Counted from the stretch's first letter, positions 31,978-41,356 are shown. The stretch is DNA of 64,000 nt from Dinoroseobacter sp049801095 (GCF_049801095.1 NZ_JBNAGH010000004.1:286207-350206), one strand, 5' to 3'. Made by a program: numbers and translations. The notes: a model not told the origin generated them from the sequence alone.

Positions 31978-32496
31978 ATGATCACCACGGACTATGCCAC
32001 GACCCTGGCGCGCTACAATCGCTGGCAGAACCGGTCGCTTGTCGCAGCGGCCAGCGGCCTGAGTGATGCCGCGCGCTGGCAGGATCGGGGCGCCTTCTTT
32101 CGCTCCATCGCCGAGACGCTGAACCATATCCTCTGGGATGATCGGGTCTGGCTGGCGCGGCTGCGCGGGGCGGAGGCAGAGGCGGCGGAGATCGGCGCGC
32201 GTCACCCCTATACCGAGGCGCCAAGGGACTGGGCAGCGTTCGTTGCGGCGCGGGCCGCTTCGGATGACGAGATCCTGCACTGGGCCGAGGGGCTCACGCC
32301 GGAGGATCTGGCGGGGGTGACCGCCTGGCAGCGCGGCCCGGAGCAGGTCGAGACGCCCTTTGCCTTCAACGTGGTGCATCTTTTCAACCATCAGGCCCAT
32401 CATCGCGGGCAGGTGCACGCCATGCTGACCGCTGCCGGGGCCACGCCCGAACCCACGGATCTGCAGATGCTGCTGGTGCAGGAGGCGCAGGCCTGA
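31978..32496 (+). CDS. DinB-family four-helix metal-binding protein
   Basis: 172 residues from ATG 31978 (GGAGG upstream). It begins MITTDYATTLARYNRWQNRSL and has the three DinB histidine positions: LNHILWDD and FNHQAHHRGQ. DinB/YfiT-like proteins use this His triad to bind Ni or Zn, often as thiol-S-transferases. The substrate is unknown. It stands alone after znuB. Confidence 0.85.
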   Translation: MITTDYATTLARYNRWQNRSLVAAASGLSDAARWQDRGAFFRSIAETLNHILWDDRVWLARLRGAEAEAAEIGARHPYTEAPRDWAAFVAARAASDDEILHWAEGLTPEDLAGVTAWQRGPEQVETPFAFNVVHLFNHQAHHRGQVHAMLTAAGATPEPTDLQMLLVQEAQA

Positions 32497-32524
32497 CGAG
32501 GGGCGTGGAGGCGTGCGCCAGGGG

Positions 32525-32878
32525 TCAGCCCAGCATCGGCACTGCGATCCGGTCTTCGGCGGTGCTGGGGGTTGAGATCACCAGAAAGCGCGCCGCCTCC
32601 GAACCAGGATTGCGGACCTCATGGGCGGTGCCCGGCGGGATCCGGAGCGCATCGCCCGGCCCGAGCGTCGACGTCTGTCCCGCGAGGGTCAGGGTGAGCT
32701 GGCCTGAGAGGCCATAGAAGACCTGCGTTGCGACCTTATGAAGATGCGGGATCTCGGCGGTTCCGGGGGGCATCTCCTCCTCGATGACCGTGAGGCCGGG
32801 CGTGTCCACCAGGCGCCAGCCCGTGCAGCCCGCGCCCCAGCTGTAGGGCGGTGTGGTCTGGCGGTTTGCGACACTCAT
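32525..32878 (-). CDS. Small cupin protein
   Basis: 117 residues, single cupin barrel. Motif 1 is visible as IPHLHKVATQVFYGLSGQL and motif 2 as GDALRIPPGTAHEV, with metal-binding His residues. The function is not defined. It is divergent from the FMN-protein gene across a 148-bp gap. Confidence 0.85.
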   Translation of the reverse strand: MSVANRQTTPPYSWGAGCTGWRLVDTPGLTVIEEEMPPGTAEIPHLHKVATQVFYGLSGQLTLTLAGQTSTLGPGDALRIPPGTAHEVRNPGSEAARFLVISTPSTAEDRIAVPMLG

Positions 32879-33026
32879 CTTCGGCTCCTGCGATGGCTCA
32901 TGGGAATTGGTTCAGCAAAGTCATGAAAAAGTGGTCATGCTCAAGGGCCAAAAATGCTGCGATCTAGGGGGCCAGATTGATCATCACCCCCCAAGACCAT
33001 CCCAGAGACCACTTCAGAGACAGACC

Positions 33027-33689
33027 ATGACAGACGCCCTTTCCATCACCGACCGCTCCCGCCTGCGCCGATATCACGAGCGGGGGCAATTCGACCGCGA
33101 GACGGTTTACGGTATCCTCGACGCCCAGCCTATGTGCAGCGTGGGCTACACGATCGACGGCGCGCCCTTCGTGACGCCGACCCTGCAATGGCGCATGGGG
33201 GACCATGTCTATTGGCATGGCTCTTCGGCGAGCCGGACCCTGCGCAACTCGAGCAGCGCGGAGGTCTGCCTTTCGGTGGCGATCCTTGACGGGTTCGTTC
33301 TGGCGCGATCGGGGATGCACCATTCGGTCAATTCGCGCTCGGTCACCCTGTTCGGCATGGCGGAGAAGGTCACGGACCCGGAGGAGAAGCTGACCGCGCT
33401 GGCGGCGTTTGTGAACGGGCTCTTTCCCGGGCGGTATGAGGGGCTGCGGCCGGACACGGCGCAGGATCTCAAGGCGACGATGGTGCTGCGCATGCCGATT
33501 GCCGAGGGCAGTGCCAAGCTGCGCAGTGGTGGGCCGAGCGACGAGGAGGAGGACTACGCCCTGCCGATCTGGGCCGGGGTGGTGCCCGTGCGCATGGAGG
33601 TCGGCGCGCCGGTGCCGGATCCGCGCAACCTCGAGGGGGTGGCGATGCCGGAGCATGTCACGGCGCTCAGCCTGGGGCGCGCGGGATGA
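33027..33689 (+). CDS. FMN-binding split-barrel protein (NimA/PNPOx-like)
   Basis: 220 residues from ATG 33027. Segments YGILDAQPMCSVGYTIDGAPFVTPTLQWRMGDHVYWHGS and RSVTLFGMAEKV match the pyridoxamine-5-phosphate-oxidase-like/NimA group of flavin or heme-binding proteins. Its stop overlaps the start of the pdxJ-like gene, so the two are co-translated. That neighbour suggests a link with vitamin B6, but true PdxH motifs are not evident. Confidence 0.85.
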   Translation: MTDALSITDRSRLRRYHERGQFDRETVYGILDAQPMCSVGYTIDGAPFVTPTLQWRMGDHVYWHGSSASRTLRNSSSAEVCLSVAILDGFVLARSGMHHSVNSRSVTLFGMAEKVTDPEEKLTALAAFVNGLFPGRYEGLRPDTAQDLKATMVLRMPIAEGSAKLRSGGPSDEEEDYALPIWAGVVPVRMEVGAPVPDPRNLEGVAMPEHVTALSLGRAG

Positions 33690-34444
33690 CCCAACTTTCG
33701 GTGAACATGAATGTCGCGGCCCTGCTGCGGAACCGGCGGGGTCATCCCTGGCCGGATGTGGTGGGGCTCGGGCGTCTGGCGCTGGAGGCCGGGGCGGCGG
33801 GGCTGACCGTGCATCCGCGCCCGGATGCGCGCCACACAACCGCCGGGGATGTGCGTGCCTTGCGGGATCTGATCGCGTCGGAGTTCCCGGATCGGGAGCT
33901 CAATCTGGAGGGCTATCCGGAGGCCCGGTTTCTGGCGTTGGTCGCGGAGGTGCGACCGGCGCAGGTCACCCTCGTGCCGGATGCCCCGGATCAGGCCACG
34001 AGCGACCATGGCTGGGCGTTTCGGGATCAAGCGGATTTCCTGCGCGAGGTTGTCGCCGAACTGAAACCGCTGGGCGGGCGCGTCGCGCTCTTTGCCGATG
34101 CGGAGCCCGGCGAGATGGGCGCGGCGGCGGCCATCGGGGCGGATCGGGTCGAGCTCTATACCGGGCCCTATGGTGCGTGCCACGGGGACCCGGTGGGGGC
34201 CACGCGGGAATTGCAGCGGTTGGAGGTGGCCGCGAAGGCCGCGCGCGATTGCGGGCTTGGCGTGAATGCGGGCCATGACCTGACCGTGCCGGGGACCCGG
34301 GCCCTCCTCACGCGGGTGCCGCAGATCGACGAGGTCTCGATCGGGCATGCCCTCTTTTGCGATGCGCTGCGCTTCGGGATGGCCGAGACCGTGGCGCGCT
34401 ATCTGGCCGCTTGCGCGTCCGAGGGTGCGGCGCGGGCCGGGTGA
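33686..34444 (+). CDS. pdxJ: Pyridoxine 5'-phosphate synthase PdxJ, divergent type
   Basis: 252 residues, right length for PdxJ, which condenses 1-deoxyxylulose 5-phosphate with aminoacetone phosphate. Conserved active-site stretches are TVHPRPDARH, NLEGYPE and NAGHDLT plus the end SIGHALFCDAL. The N-terminus reads SVNMNVAALLRNRRG, whereas the common proteobacterial enzyme has GVNIDHIATLRNARG, so the Asp-His pair after VN is replaced by Asn-Val. This form resembles PdxJ of Bacteroidetes as I recall it. It may be an additional, transferred copy. ATGA overlap with the FMN-protein gene. Confidence 0.85.
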   Translation: MTQLSVNMNVAALLRNRRGHPWPDVVGLGRLALEAGAAGLTVHPRPDARHTTAGDVRALRDLIASEFPDRELNLEGYPEARFLALVAEVRPAQVTLVPDAPDQATSDHGWAFRDQADFLREVVAELKPLGGRVALFADAEPGEMGAAAAIGADRVELYTGPYGACHGDPVGATRELQRLEVAAKAARDCGLGVNAGHDLTVPGTRALLTRVPQIDEVSIGHALFCDALRFGMAETVARYLAACASEGAARAG

Positions 34445-34449
34445 GCGGG

Positions 34450-35646
34450 TCAGGCCCAAAGGAGCACCGCGCCGAGGACCAGCGCCATCCCGGTGCAGGC
34501 CTGCAGGATCGAGCCGCCCGCGAGGATCCAGATCGCGCTGGTGTCCCGGGGCTCGGCGGCGAGGGCGTCGCGGCGCACCAGCCAGTAATAGCTGTCATTG
34601 GGCAGGATCGCGATGAAGGAGCCGAGGCAGATCGCGAAGACCGCGGCGGTGGGGCTAATCCCGGCGGCGCTGACGATCGGGGCGGCGACCGGGGCCACGG
34701 CGGCGAAGGTCGCCATGGACGAGCCCTGGATCAGCTTGAAGGCCACGGTCAGCAGGAAAAGCCCGATCAGGGTGAGGAGATCGCTCTGGGTGGGGACATG
34801 GGCGCCGAGGGGCACGAGCCGGGTGAGCACGGCGCCAAGCGCGCTGGCCGCGCCGATCACCAGAAGGAGCGCGCCGGTCCGCCGCACCGCACTGTCCCAG
34901 CAGGCGCGCCGCTGGCCGGGCGCGGTCTGGATCAGGGCGAGGCTGGCTGCGGCCAGAAGGGCGCCCTTGGGCTGCAGCAGAAAATCGACGGCGCCCTGTC
35001 CGGTAGGGCCGCGCGCGGCCCCGGCGATCAGCAGGGCTGCCAGCAGGCCAAAGGGCGCGAAGGCGCGCAGGATTTCCCTCTGTGGGTGCTGAGCTGTGTC
35101 CGCAGGGCGCGGCGGCGTCCGACCCAAGAGCCGCCCCCAGAGCACGCCCACGGCCCAGACCGGCAGCAAAAGCGCCGCCCCATAGAGGGCGAGGGCCGTG
35201 CCCGGCCCGTCCTCTCCCATGACGCCGAGCCCCGTGGCCACCAGCAGGGGCCCCGCCGGATAGAGCAGTTTGAACCCCGCATAGGCGCCAAAGGCCATGT
35301 CGAGCTTGGCGCGCCCCGCCGCGGGGGAGAGCGCGGCATAGGCCGTGTCCGGACAGATCATCCCGGCCCCCGCCACGGGCGCGGCAAGGGCGGCCACGCG
35401 GCCCGCCCCCGGCGAGGCGATCTGTGCCTCGGCGAGGGCTGCGGCCAGCACGAAGGAGGGCAGGAGGATCAGCGCGAACTCCCCCAGGGCGCGGCCGAAC
35501 CCGTCATTATAGGTGCCGATCAGCTCCCCTGCGCTCAGCCCGCCCGCAAGGCCAAGGCTGAGCGTGATCAGCACCATCCAGACCACGATGGGCAGATCGG
35601 GCAGGCGCCGGGGCAGGGCTGGTCGGGCCGGAAAGAGATGGGCCAT
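34450..35646 (-). CDS. GntP-type organic acid permease
   Basis: 398 residues with about eleven hydrophobic helices and no ABC or TRAP partner. The C-terminal half contains FKLIQGSSMATFAAVAPVAAP and ICLGSFIAILPNDSYYWLV, matching the GntP/gluconate permease signature (QGSS and the ND-S-x-W element). Substrates of the family are gluconate and related hydroxy acids. It is divergent from a LysR gene that is probably its regulator. Somewhat shorter than typical GntP (about 440). Confidence 0.7.
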   Translation of the reverse strand: MAHLFPARPALPRRLPDLPIVVWMVLITLSLGLAGGLSAGELIGTYNDGFGRALGEFALILLPSFVLAAALAEAQIASPGAGRVAALAAPVAGAGMICPDTAYAALSPAAGRAKLDMAFGAYAGFKLLYPAGPLLVATGLGVMGEDGPGTALALYGAALLLPVWAVGVLWGRLLGRTPPRPADTAQHPQREILRAFAPFGLLAALLIAGAARGPTGQGAVDFLLQPKGALLAAASLALIQTAPGQRRACWDSAVRRTGALLLVIGAASALGAVLTRLVPLGAHVPTQSDLLTLIGLFLLTVAFKLIQGSSMATFAAVAPVAAPIVSAAGISPTAAVFAICLGSFIAILPNDSYYWLVRRDALAAEPRDTSAIWILAGGSILQACTGMALVLGAVLLWA

Positions 35647-35724
35647 GGGGCGCCTCCAAGATGTGATGAAATCATGATAGAGACGCAGAAGCCGTGCCCA
35701 AAATGAGTAATAACGGATAGCAAC

Positions 35725-36624
35725 ATGAGTTCAGATCATGCCAAGGGGATGCCGGGTCCCCGTCCGTCCCTGCGCAGCCTCGAGGTGTTTGTCGCCGCCG
35801 CCGAGCTCGGCAATTTCACCGCTGCGGGGGAAACCTTGGGCATCACCCAGAGCGCGGTCTCGCGCCAGATCGCGGATCTGGAGGGGCTGCTGGGGGTGCG
35901 GCTGTTCCTGCGGCGGGGGGCGCGGCTGAGCCTGACGCCTCTGGGTCAGCGGCTGGCGGAGCGGCTGGGGCGGTCCCTAGGCGAGGCGCGTCGGGCGGTG
36001 GCCGAGGTGGCCGGGTCCGAGACGGTGGTCACGGTCTCGATGCTGCCCTCGGTGGCGGCGAAATGGCTGGCGCCGCGGCTCGGGCGGTTCGTGGCGGCCC
36101 ATCCGGGGATCGATTTGCGGGTCACGGCGTCGCGCCATCTGGTGGATTTCGCCGCCGAGGGGATCGACGCGGCGATCCGCTATGGGCCTGCACCGGGGCC
36201 GGGGCTGGTCGCCCATGCGCTGGCCGCCGAAACGGTGACGCCGGTGGCAGCGCCGGACTATGCGCGCGCGCTGGGGCTCGCCCGGCCCGAGGATCTGCTC
36301 CGAGCGCAGCTCCTCCATGGGGATATCCCGGAGGATTGGGCGGCGTGGTTCGCCGCCGCAGGTCTGGAGGCGCGCCCGCCGGAGGGGCCGAAGCTCGGCG
36401 ATGATACGGCGATCCTGCAGGCGGTGATCGAGGGGACGGGGGTCGCCCTCGGGCGGTCCCATCTGGTGGCCGATGACATTGCTGCGGGCCGTCTTGTGGC
36501 GCCGTTTCCGACCCGGTTGCAGGCCCGCTATGGCTATTGGTTCGTCTATCCGCGAGATGTTCCGCCCAATGCGGCGCTTCTGGCGCTGCTGGACTGGGTG
36601 GTGGCGGCCTTTGCCGAGGGTTGA
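35725..36624 (+). CDS. LysR-family regulator (GcvA-like)
   Basis: 299 residues. The N-terminal HTH reads SLRSLEVFVAAAELGNFTAAGETLGITQSAVSRQI, followed by the linker helix and a periplasmic-binding-like effector domain (VVTVSMLPSVAAKWLAPRLGRF, FAAEGIDAAIRYG). The RYG effector segment is typical of the GcvA subgroup. It is divergent from the GntP-type permease across 78 bp, which should be the operator. Confidence 0.92.
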   Translation: MSSDHAKGMPGPRPSLRSLEVFVAAAELGNFTAAGETLGITQSAVSRQIADLEGLLGVRLFLRRGARLSLTPLGQRLAERLGRSLGEARRAVAEVAGSETVVTVSMLPSVAAKWLAPRLGRFVAAHPGIDLRVTASRHLVDFAAEGIDAAIRYGPAPGPGLVAHALAAETVTPVAAPDYARALGLARPEDLLRAQLLHGDIPEDWAAWFAAAGLEARPPEGPKLGDDTAILQAVIEGTGVALGRSHLVADDIAAGRLVAPFPTRLQARYGYWFVYPRDVPPNAALLALLDWVVAAFAEG

Positions 36625-36627
36625 GCC

Positions 36628-37137
36628 CTAGGGGAGGGGGCGGGTCAGGCGATGCTCCCACCCGATCCGGCCCTGACGGGCGGGGCCGCAGGGGGTCATG
36701 CCGAGGCTGCAATAAAGGCCGAGGGCGGGCGCGTTTCCGTCATCCACGGCCAGCGCGAGCGTCGTCGCTTCGGGCCAGTGCTGCCGGGCGGCGGTGAGGG
36801 TCAGCTCGAAGGCGCGACGCCCCAGCCCGCGCCCCTGATAGGGGCCGCCGATTTTCAGAGCATGGAGCGAGACGGCTGCCTCCGGCACCCAGTCCGGAGA
36901 GAGGGGCGGGCGTTTCAGAAGGACGAGACCGACCGGCACCCGGTCCAGCAAAAAGCCAAGCCCGAGCAGGTTCGGAGAGTCGCAGCCCCGCCAGTCCGCG
37001 ATCGTCTCGGCAAAGCTGCCGCCGAATTCCTCTTGCGCGAGGCTCACGGGCAGGGCCGCGAGCCGGTCCAGATCCCGCGGGTCGAGATCCCGCAGATCGG
37101 CGGATGTGAGGGCAGGGGGTGTGGGGATAAGGGACAT
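36628..37137 (-). CDS. GNAT-family acetyltransferase
   Basis: 169 residues from ATG 37137; a TTG six codons upstream is also possible. The acetyl-CoA loop appears as PYQGRGLGRRAFEL (Q/R-x-x-G-x-G/A) after a beta strand, and ends with ALGLYCSLGM. The acceptor is unknown. It is convergent with the LysR gene, 3 bp between stops. Confidence 0.85.
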   Translation of the reverse strand: MSLIPTPPALTSADLRDLDPRDLDRLAALPVSLAQEEFGGSFAETIADWRGCDSPNLLGLGFLLDRVPVGLVLLKRPPLSPDWVPEAAVSLHALKIGGPYQGRGLGRRAFELTLTAARQHWPEATTLALAVDDGNAPALGLYCSLGMTPCGPARQGRIGWEHRLTRPLP

Positions 37138-37321
37138 GGGAGGAGGGTGTTCCAAGGGCTGTGCCCGCGCAGTGTAATCCCGTCTTTGCCGGTCGCCAGT
37201 CCCGGGCGAACTGGCCTGCGTCTTTGTTGAAAACGTGGCTCCGGCGCGGGGGGCTGTGGGATCCTAGGCTGGGGCGGACGCGCAGGCGCGCGCGCAATCG
37301 AGACCAGAGGAGGCCACGGGA

Positions 37322-38488
37322 ATGGACGGAACAGGCAAGGGATTGGCGCGGGATCTGCCCGATTTTCAACTGGAGAAATACGTGGCCGATCACGCCTATG
37401 GGGCGCGCCACCATCTGAGCGCGTCCGATGCGCAGACCCTGAGCATCGCCGAGCTTCTGGAGATGGCGGGGCCGGGCGCGGAGGCTGCCTTTCTGTCCCG
37501 GGGTCTGGGCTATACGGCGATCCGGGGCGGCGCAGGGCTGCGCGCGGCGATTGCGGCCACCTACACCCGGCAGAGTCCCGAGACGGTCATGGCCTTTGCC
37601 GGGGCGGGGGAGGCGATTTTCGCGGTGCTCAATGTGCTTCTGTCCCCCGGGGATCATGCGGTCGCGGTGACGCCGAATTACCAGTCCCATGAGGCGCTGC
37701 CCTGGGCTTTGGGAGCGGTGACGGGGGTTCCGCTGGACCCGGCGCAGGGCTGGGCGCTGGATCTGCAGGCGGTGGCCGATGCGGTGCGGCCCGAGACCCG
37801 GGCGATTGTCATCAACTACCCGCATAACCCCACGGGGACCCTCCTGTCCGAGGCGGCGCTGGCCGAACTGGTGGCGCTTTGCCGGGCGCGGGGCCTCTAT
37901 CTGGTCAATGACGAGGTGTTCCACGGGCTCGGGCCCTCGGCGGCGCCCCATGTTCCGGCGGTGGCGGATGTCTATGAGCGCGGCGTGTCGATCAATGTGC
38001 TGTCCAAGGCTTACGGCCTGCCGGGGCTGCGGATCGGCTGGGTGGCAACGCCGGATCAGGGGCTCTTGTCGGAGCTGGAGGCGTTCAAGCATTACCTCTC
38101 GGTCTGTCCGGCGGGGCCGAGCGAGTGGCTCGGCGAGATCGCCCTGCGCCAGCGCGACCGAATCCTCGCGCGCAATTGCGGGATCATCGACGAAAACATC
38201 GCCCTCTGGTCCGCATGTTTCGCCCGGCACCCGACGCGCTTTGCCGGGGCGGTGCCTGTGGGTGGGAGCATTGCCTATCCGAAATATCTTGGCCCAGGCA
38301 CTGTGGAGGAGTTCGCCCAGCGGTTGCTGCACGATCATGGGATTTTCGTGGTGCCGGCCTCGACCTTTCCCTCCCAGTCCAGCGCGACCCCGGAGGGGCA
38401 TTTCCGCATCGGTTTTGCGCGTCGGGGTCTTGCGGAGGGGCTGGCGGCCTTGGAGGCCGCTCTGGCCGAGATGCCGACCCCGGCGTGA
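37322..38488 (+). CDS. PLP-dependent aminotransferase, class I/II
   Basis: 388 residues, with AGGAGG upstream of the ATG. PLP lysine K229 in INVLSKAYGLPGLRIGW; other fold-type I marks are INYPHNPTGTLL and LVNDEVFHGLG. The amino donor cannot be predicted. The downstream EamA transporter starts inside its stop codon, so the enzyme and an exporter are coupled, which suggests making and exporting an amino or keto acid. Confidence 0.9.
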   Translation: MDGTGKGLARDLPDFQLEKYVADHAYGARHHLSASDAQTLSIAELLEMAGPGAEAAFLSRGLGYTAIRGGAGLRAAIAATYTRQSPETVMAFAGAGEAIFAVLNVLLSPGDHAVAVTPNYQSHEALPWALGAVTGVPLDPAQGWALDLQAVADAVRPETRAIVINYPHNPTGTLLSEAALAELVALCRARGLYLVNDEVFHGLGPSAAPHVPAVADVYERGVSINVLSKAYGLPGLRIGWVATPDQGLLSELEAFKHYLSVCPAGPSEWLGEIALRQRDRILARNCGIIDENIALWSACFARHPTRFAGAVPVGGSIAYPKYLGPGTVEEFAQRLLHDHGIFVVPASTFPSQSSATPEGHFRIGFARRGLAEGLAALEAALAEMPTPA

Positions 38489-39348
38489 CCGGGCCGCGCA
38501 AAGCCTCTGTCGCCACGGGGCTGGGCCTGATGGCGGGGGCCTCGCTGCTGGTCTCGGGGGTGGATGGGGCGGCGAAGTACCTCTCCGAGGTGTATGCGCC
38601 GACCTTCATCGCCTGGGCGCGCTATGCGGTGGCGTTTTGCGTGGTGCTGCCCGTGGCGCTGGTGCTTCGCGACGGGCCGCTCCTGCCGCGTCGGGATCTG
38701 GCGCTGCATGGGGGGCGCACGATTTGCCTCGTGCTGGCGATGACGCTGTTTTTCGTGAGCCTGCAAAGCACGGATCTGGCCACGGCGATCGTGGCCTTTT
38801 TTGTCGGGCCGGTGGTGGCGCTGTTTCTGGCGGTGACCCTGCTGGGGGAGCGTTTGACCGGGCGGATCCTCGCGAGCCTCGCCTGTGGCTTTGCCGGTGT
38901 GATCGTGGCCTTGCAGCCCGGGCAGGATCCGGGGGCGGGCGTGCTCTGGGCGCTGGCGGCGGGGCTGTGCCTGTCGGTCTATCTGGTGGCGACGCGGCTC
39001 GCGGGGCGGGAGCGGCACCCGCTGCGCACCCTGCTCTTTCAATGCGGGTTTGGCGCGCTCCTCCTGACGCCCTTCGCGATGCTCAGCGGGGAGGTGCCGC
39101 AGGCTGGTCACGGGGTGGTGTTCCTGCTCATGGGTGGGGTCTCGGCGGGCGTGCATCTGATGGTGATCCGGGCGTTTCAGCTGGCCCCGGCGAGCGTGCT
39201 GGCCCCGCTTGTCTATCTGGAGCTGCTGGGCGCGATTGTCGTCGGGTTTGTCCTGTTCGGAGACTTGCCCGGGCCCGCGACCTTGGCCGGCGGGGCGTTA
39301 ATTACCCTGTCGGGCCTGTTGGCCTGGCGCGCGGCGCGGGCGGCCTAG
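38485..39348 (+). CDS. EamA/DMT-family transporter
   Basis: 287 residues starting at GTG 38485, which overlaps the aminotransferase stop. Ten hydrophobic helices in two EamA repeats; recognisable are WARYAVAF, LASLACGFAGVIVALQPG and LVYLELLGAIVVGFVLFGDLP. The family exports amino acids and other metabolites. Longer upstream reading is only the shadow of the aminotransferase gene. Confidence 0.9.
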   Translation: MTGPRKASVATGLGLMAGASLLVSGVDGAAKYLSEVYAPTFIAWARYAVAFCVVLPVALVLRDGPLLPRRDLALHGGRTICLVLAMTLFFVSLQSTDLATAIVAFFVGPVVALFLAVTLLGERLTGRILASLACGFAGVIVALQPGQDPGAGVLWALAAGLCLSVYLVATRLAGRERHPLRTLLFQCGFGALLLTPFAMLSGEVPQAGHGVVFLLMGGVSAGVHLMVIRAFQLAPASVLAPLVYLELLGAIVVGFVLFGDLPGPATLAGGALITLSGLLAWRAARAA

Positions 39349-39749
39349 GCGTCGCGCGCAGAGATGGGCTCGGCATATTGCGCAAGGCCATGGCCGAAGG
39401 ACCAGTTTTCCTTCGCAACCTCAACGAGGCTGATGAAGACATCTTCCGGACGCAGACCGGGGTCGCGGGTGAGGGTGTCGCAAATCGCCTTGTAGAAGGC
39501 CTGTTTCTGGGCGGTGCTGCGGGTGTTGTTGGCAGTGATCTGGATCATCACCAGATCCTCGGAGCGCGCGATGTCGAGATAGTTTGGTCCGAAGTCGAAG
39601 CTGCTCGGGTCATGTTCGTGGATCACGATAAAGCGGTCCTCGGCGGGCACATCGAAGGTTGAACGCATGGCGGTGAAGACGCCCTGGCGCAGGGCCGCGT
39701 GATAGGCGGCGTCCTTGCCGCGGCGCAGGGAGATGCGGGTGAAGGGCAT
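39345..39749 (-). CDS. Tautomerase-superfamily protein
   Basis: 134 residues. Pro2 directly after Met (MPFTRISLRRG) is the catalytic base of 4-oxalocrotonate tautomerase/MIF-like enzymes. The length and the segment AEDRFIVIHEHDPSSFDFGPNYL suit the malonate-semialdehyde-decarboxylase-like branch annotated as tautomerase family. The end converges by 4 bp with the EamA gene. Confidence 0.85.
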   Translation of the reverse strand: MPFTRISLRRGKDAAYHAALRQGVFTAMRSTFDVPAEDRFIVIHEHDPSSFDFGPNYLDIARSEDLVMIQITANNTRSTAQKQAFYKAICDTLTRDPGLRPEDVFISLVEVAKENWSFGHGLAQYAEPISARDA

Positions 39750-39851
39750 GGTGGGCTCCGGTCCGAAGATCTGGGAGCGTCAGTCTAGCCCCGCCCGTCC
39801 CCGGCGCGAGGGACAGTCGCGCCCGGGATCCGCAGGCCAGTTCCTCGGGGC

Positions 39852-41297
39852 TCAGAGCGCCGCGAGACCCTCGGCGATGGCGGTGGCCAGCCGGGCGGAG
39901 CTTTTGGGGGTGGCGCGGGCGAAGCCGATGATCAGGCCCCGTTCCCGGCTTTCGATGCAGAGGCGCGAGAGGGGCAGCATTTGAAACCCCCGGTCCCAGA
40001 GCAGGTCGTGGAGGCGGACATCATCCACTTCCTCGGGGAAGCGCAGCATCACCTGCAGCCCGCCATCGGGGCGCGAGACATCCGCATCCTGCCCGAGCCC
40101 CGCTTGCAGGGCGTCGGTGAGGCAGATCATCCGCTCCTGATAGGTGCGGGCGGTGATGCGCAGGTGGCGGGCGAAGCGGCCCGAGCTGATGAATTCGGCC
40201 ATGGCGGCCTGCACATGGGTGTTCACGCTGCTGCCCAGGGCGCGGTGTGCCCGGCGGACCGGGGTGACCAGCGCAGGGGGCACGATCAGCCAGCCGAGGC
40301 GCATGGCGGGCATCAGGCTCTTGGAGAGGGTGCCGATCAGCGCGACCGAGGCGGCCTTGTCGAGGGAGAAGACCGGGGGGACATCGGCGCCTTTCCAGAC
40401 GAAATCGCCGTCATAGTCATCCTCGATCACCATGGCCTGCTGCGCCTCCGCATAGGCGAGCACATCCATCCGGCGGGCGAGTTTCATCCGCGTGCCGGTC
40501 GGGTATTGGGTCGAGGGGGTCACATAGATCATCTTGGCAGGCTCCGCCCCAGGGCCCATGCGCAGGTCTCTGGGCAGGTCCCTCGGCAGGGCGCGGGTCA
40601 CCAGCCCCTTGGCGGCAAAGAGCGCCTTGCCGCCCGCATAGCAGGGATCCTCCATCATCACGTGATCGCCGGGATCCGTGAGCAGATCACTCATCAGGGC
40701 CATGGCGCTCTGGGTGCAGGGCAGGATGAAGACCTGATCCGGGGAAACCGAGACCCCGCGGCTGCGCTTGAGGTGGAGGGCCAGCGCCTCGCGCAGGAGC
40801 GGCAGGCCCTGGTACTCCTCATACATGTCGAGCCCGCCGCGATTGCGCCGCGCCACCCGACGCAGGCAGATCGCCCAGTCATCCCGGGGAAAGAGGCTCG
40901 GATCCGGCAGGCCCGGCGCAAAGGCGTCGATCCTGCCCACCCGGTAGCCCTCGCGGTGATTGGCGCTGAGGCGCTGGCCGCGCTGCGAGAGGGCGATGGG
41001 GGCCGGGCGGGGCGTCTGGGCGGGCCGCAGGTCCGGCAGGGCACAGACCCGGGGGCGGGCGCCGCGCCTTGTCTCGATCACGCCCTCGGCCTGCAGCCCT
41101 TCATAGGCCTCGATCACCGAGTTGCGCGACATGGCCAGCGCCGTGGCGGCCTTGCGCGTGGAAGGCAGCTCGTCCTGGGGGCGCAGGACCCGCTCTGTCA
41201 CCCCGCGCCGGATGGCCAGACGCAGGGCCGTGGCCTTGCCCGCATCGGGGGGCGCGAATTTCTCCATCAGGGCGGCGATCTCAAGTGGTTCTATCAT
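39852..41297 (-). CDS. MocR/PdxR-type GntR regulator with aminotransferase domain
   Basis: 481 residues. N-terminal GntR winged helix (LRLAIRRGVTERVLRPQDELPSTRKAATALAMSRNSVIEAYEGLQAEG), linker, then a fold-type I aminotransferase domain with PLP lysine K326 (IGTLSKSLMPAMRLGWL) and IEDDYDGDF. MocR regulators sense PLP or amino compounds. No amino-acid operon is directly divergent; the nearest plus-strand gene is the DUF1330 gene 226 bp away, and the tautomerase lies downstream. Confidence 0.93.
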   Translation of the reverse strand: MIEPLEIAALMEKFAPPDAGKATALRLAIRRGVTERVLRPQDELPSTRKAATALAMSRNSVIEAYEGLQAEGVIETRRGARPRVCALPDLRPAQTPRPAPIALSQRGQRLSANHREGYRVGRIDAFAPGLPDPSLFPRDDWAICLRRVARRNRGGLDMYEEYQGLPLLREALALHLKRSRGVSVSPDQVFILPCTQSAMALMSDLLTDPGDHVMMEDPCYAGGKALFAAKGLVTRALPRDLPRDLRMGPGAEPAKMIYVTPSTQYPTGTRMKLARRMDVLAYAEAQQAMVIEDDYDGDFVWKGADVPPVFSLDKAASVALIGTLSKSLMPAMRLGWLIVPPALVTPVRRAHRALGSSVNTHVQAAMAEFISSGRFARHLRITARTYQERMICLTDALQAGLGQDADVSRPDGGLQVMLRFPEEVDDVRLHDLLWDRGFQMLPLSRLCIESRERGLIIGFARATPKSSARLATAIAEGLAAL

Positions 41298-41330
41298 GGC
41301 TCTGCATTCTGACGTGATCTACGGTCCAGT

Positions 41331-41356
41331 TTGCCCCAGGCCCGGCGATGGGGCAA
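41331..41356. promoter_or_regulatory. Inverted repeat upstream of the MocR gene
   Basis: TTGCCCC, 12-bp spacer, GGGGCAA is a perfect 7-bp dyad 33 bp upstream of the MocR start codon. It may be the MocR operator controlling its own gene and the divergent DUF1330 gene. Confidence 0.4.
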
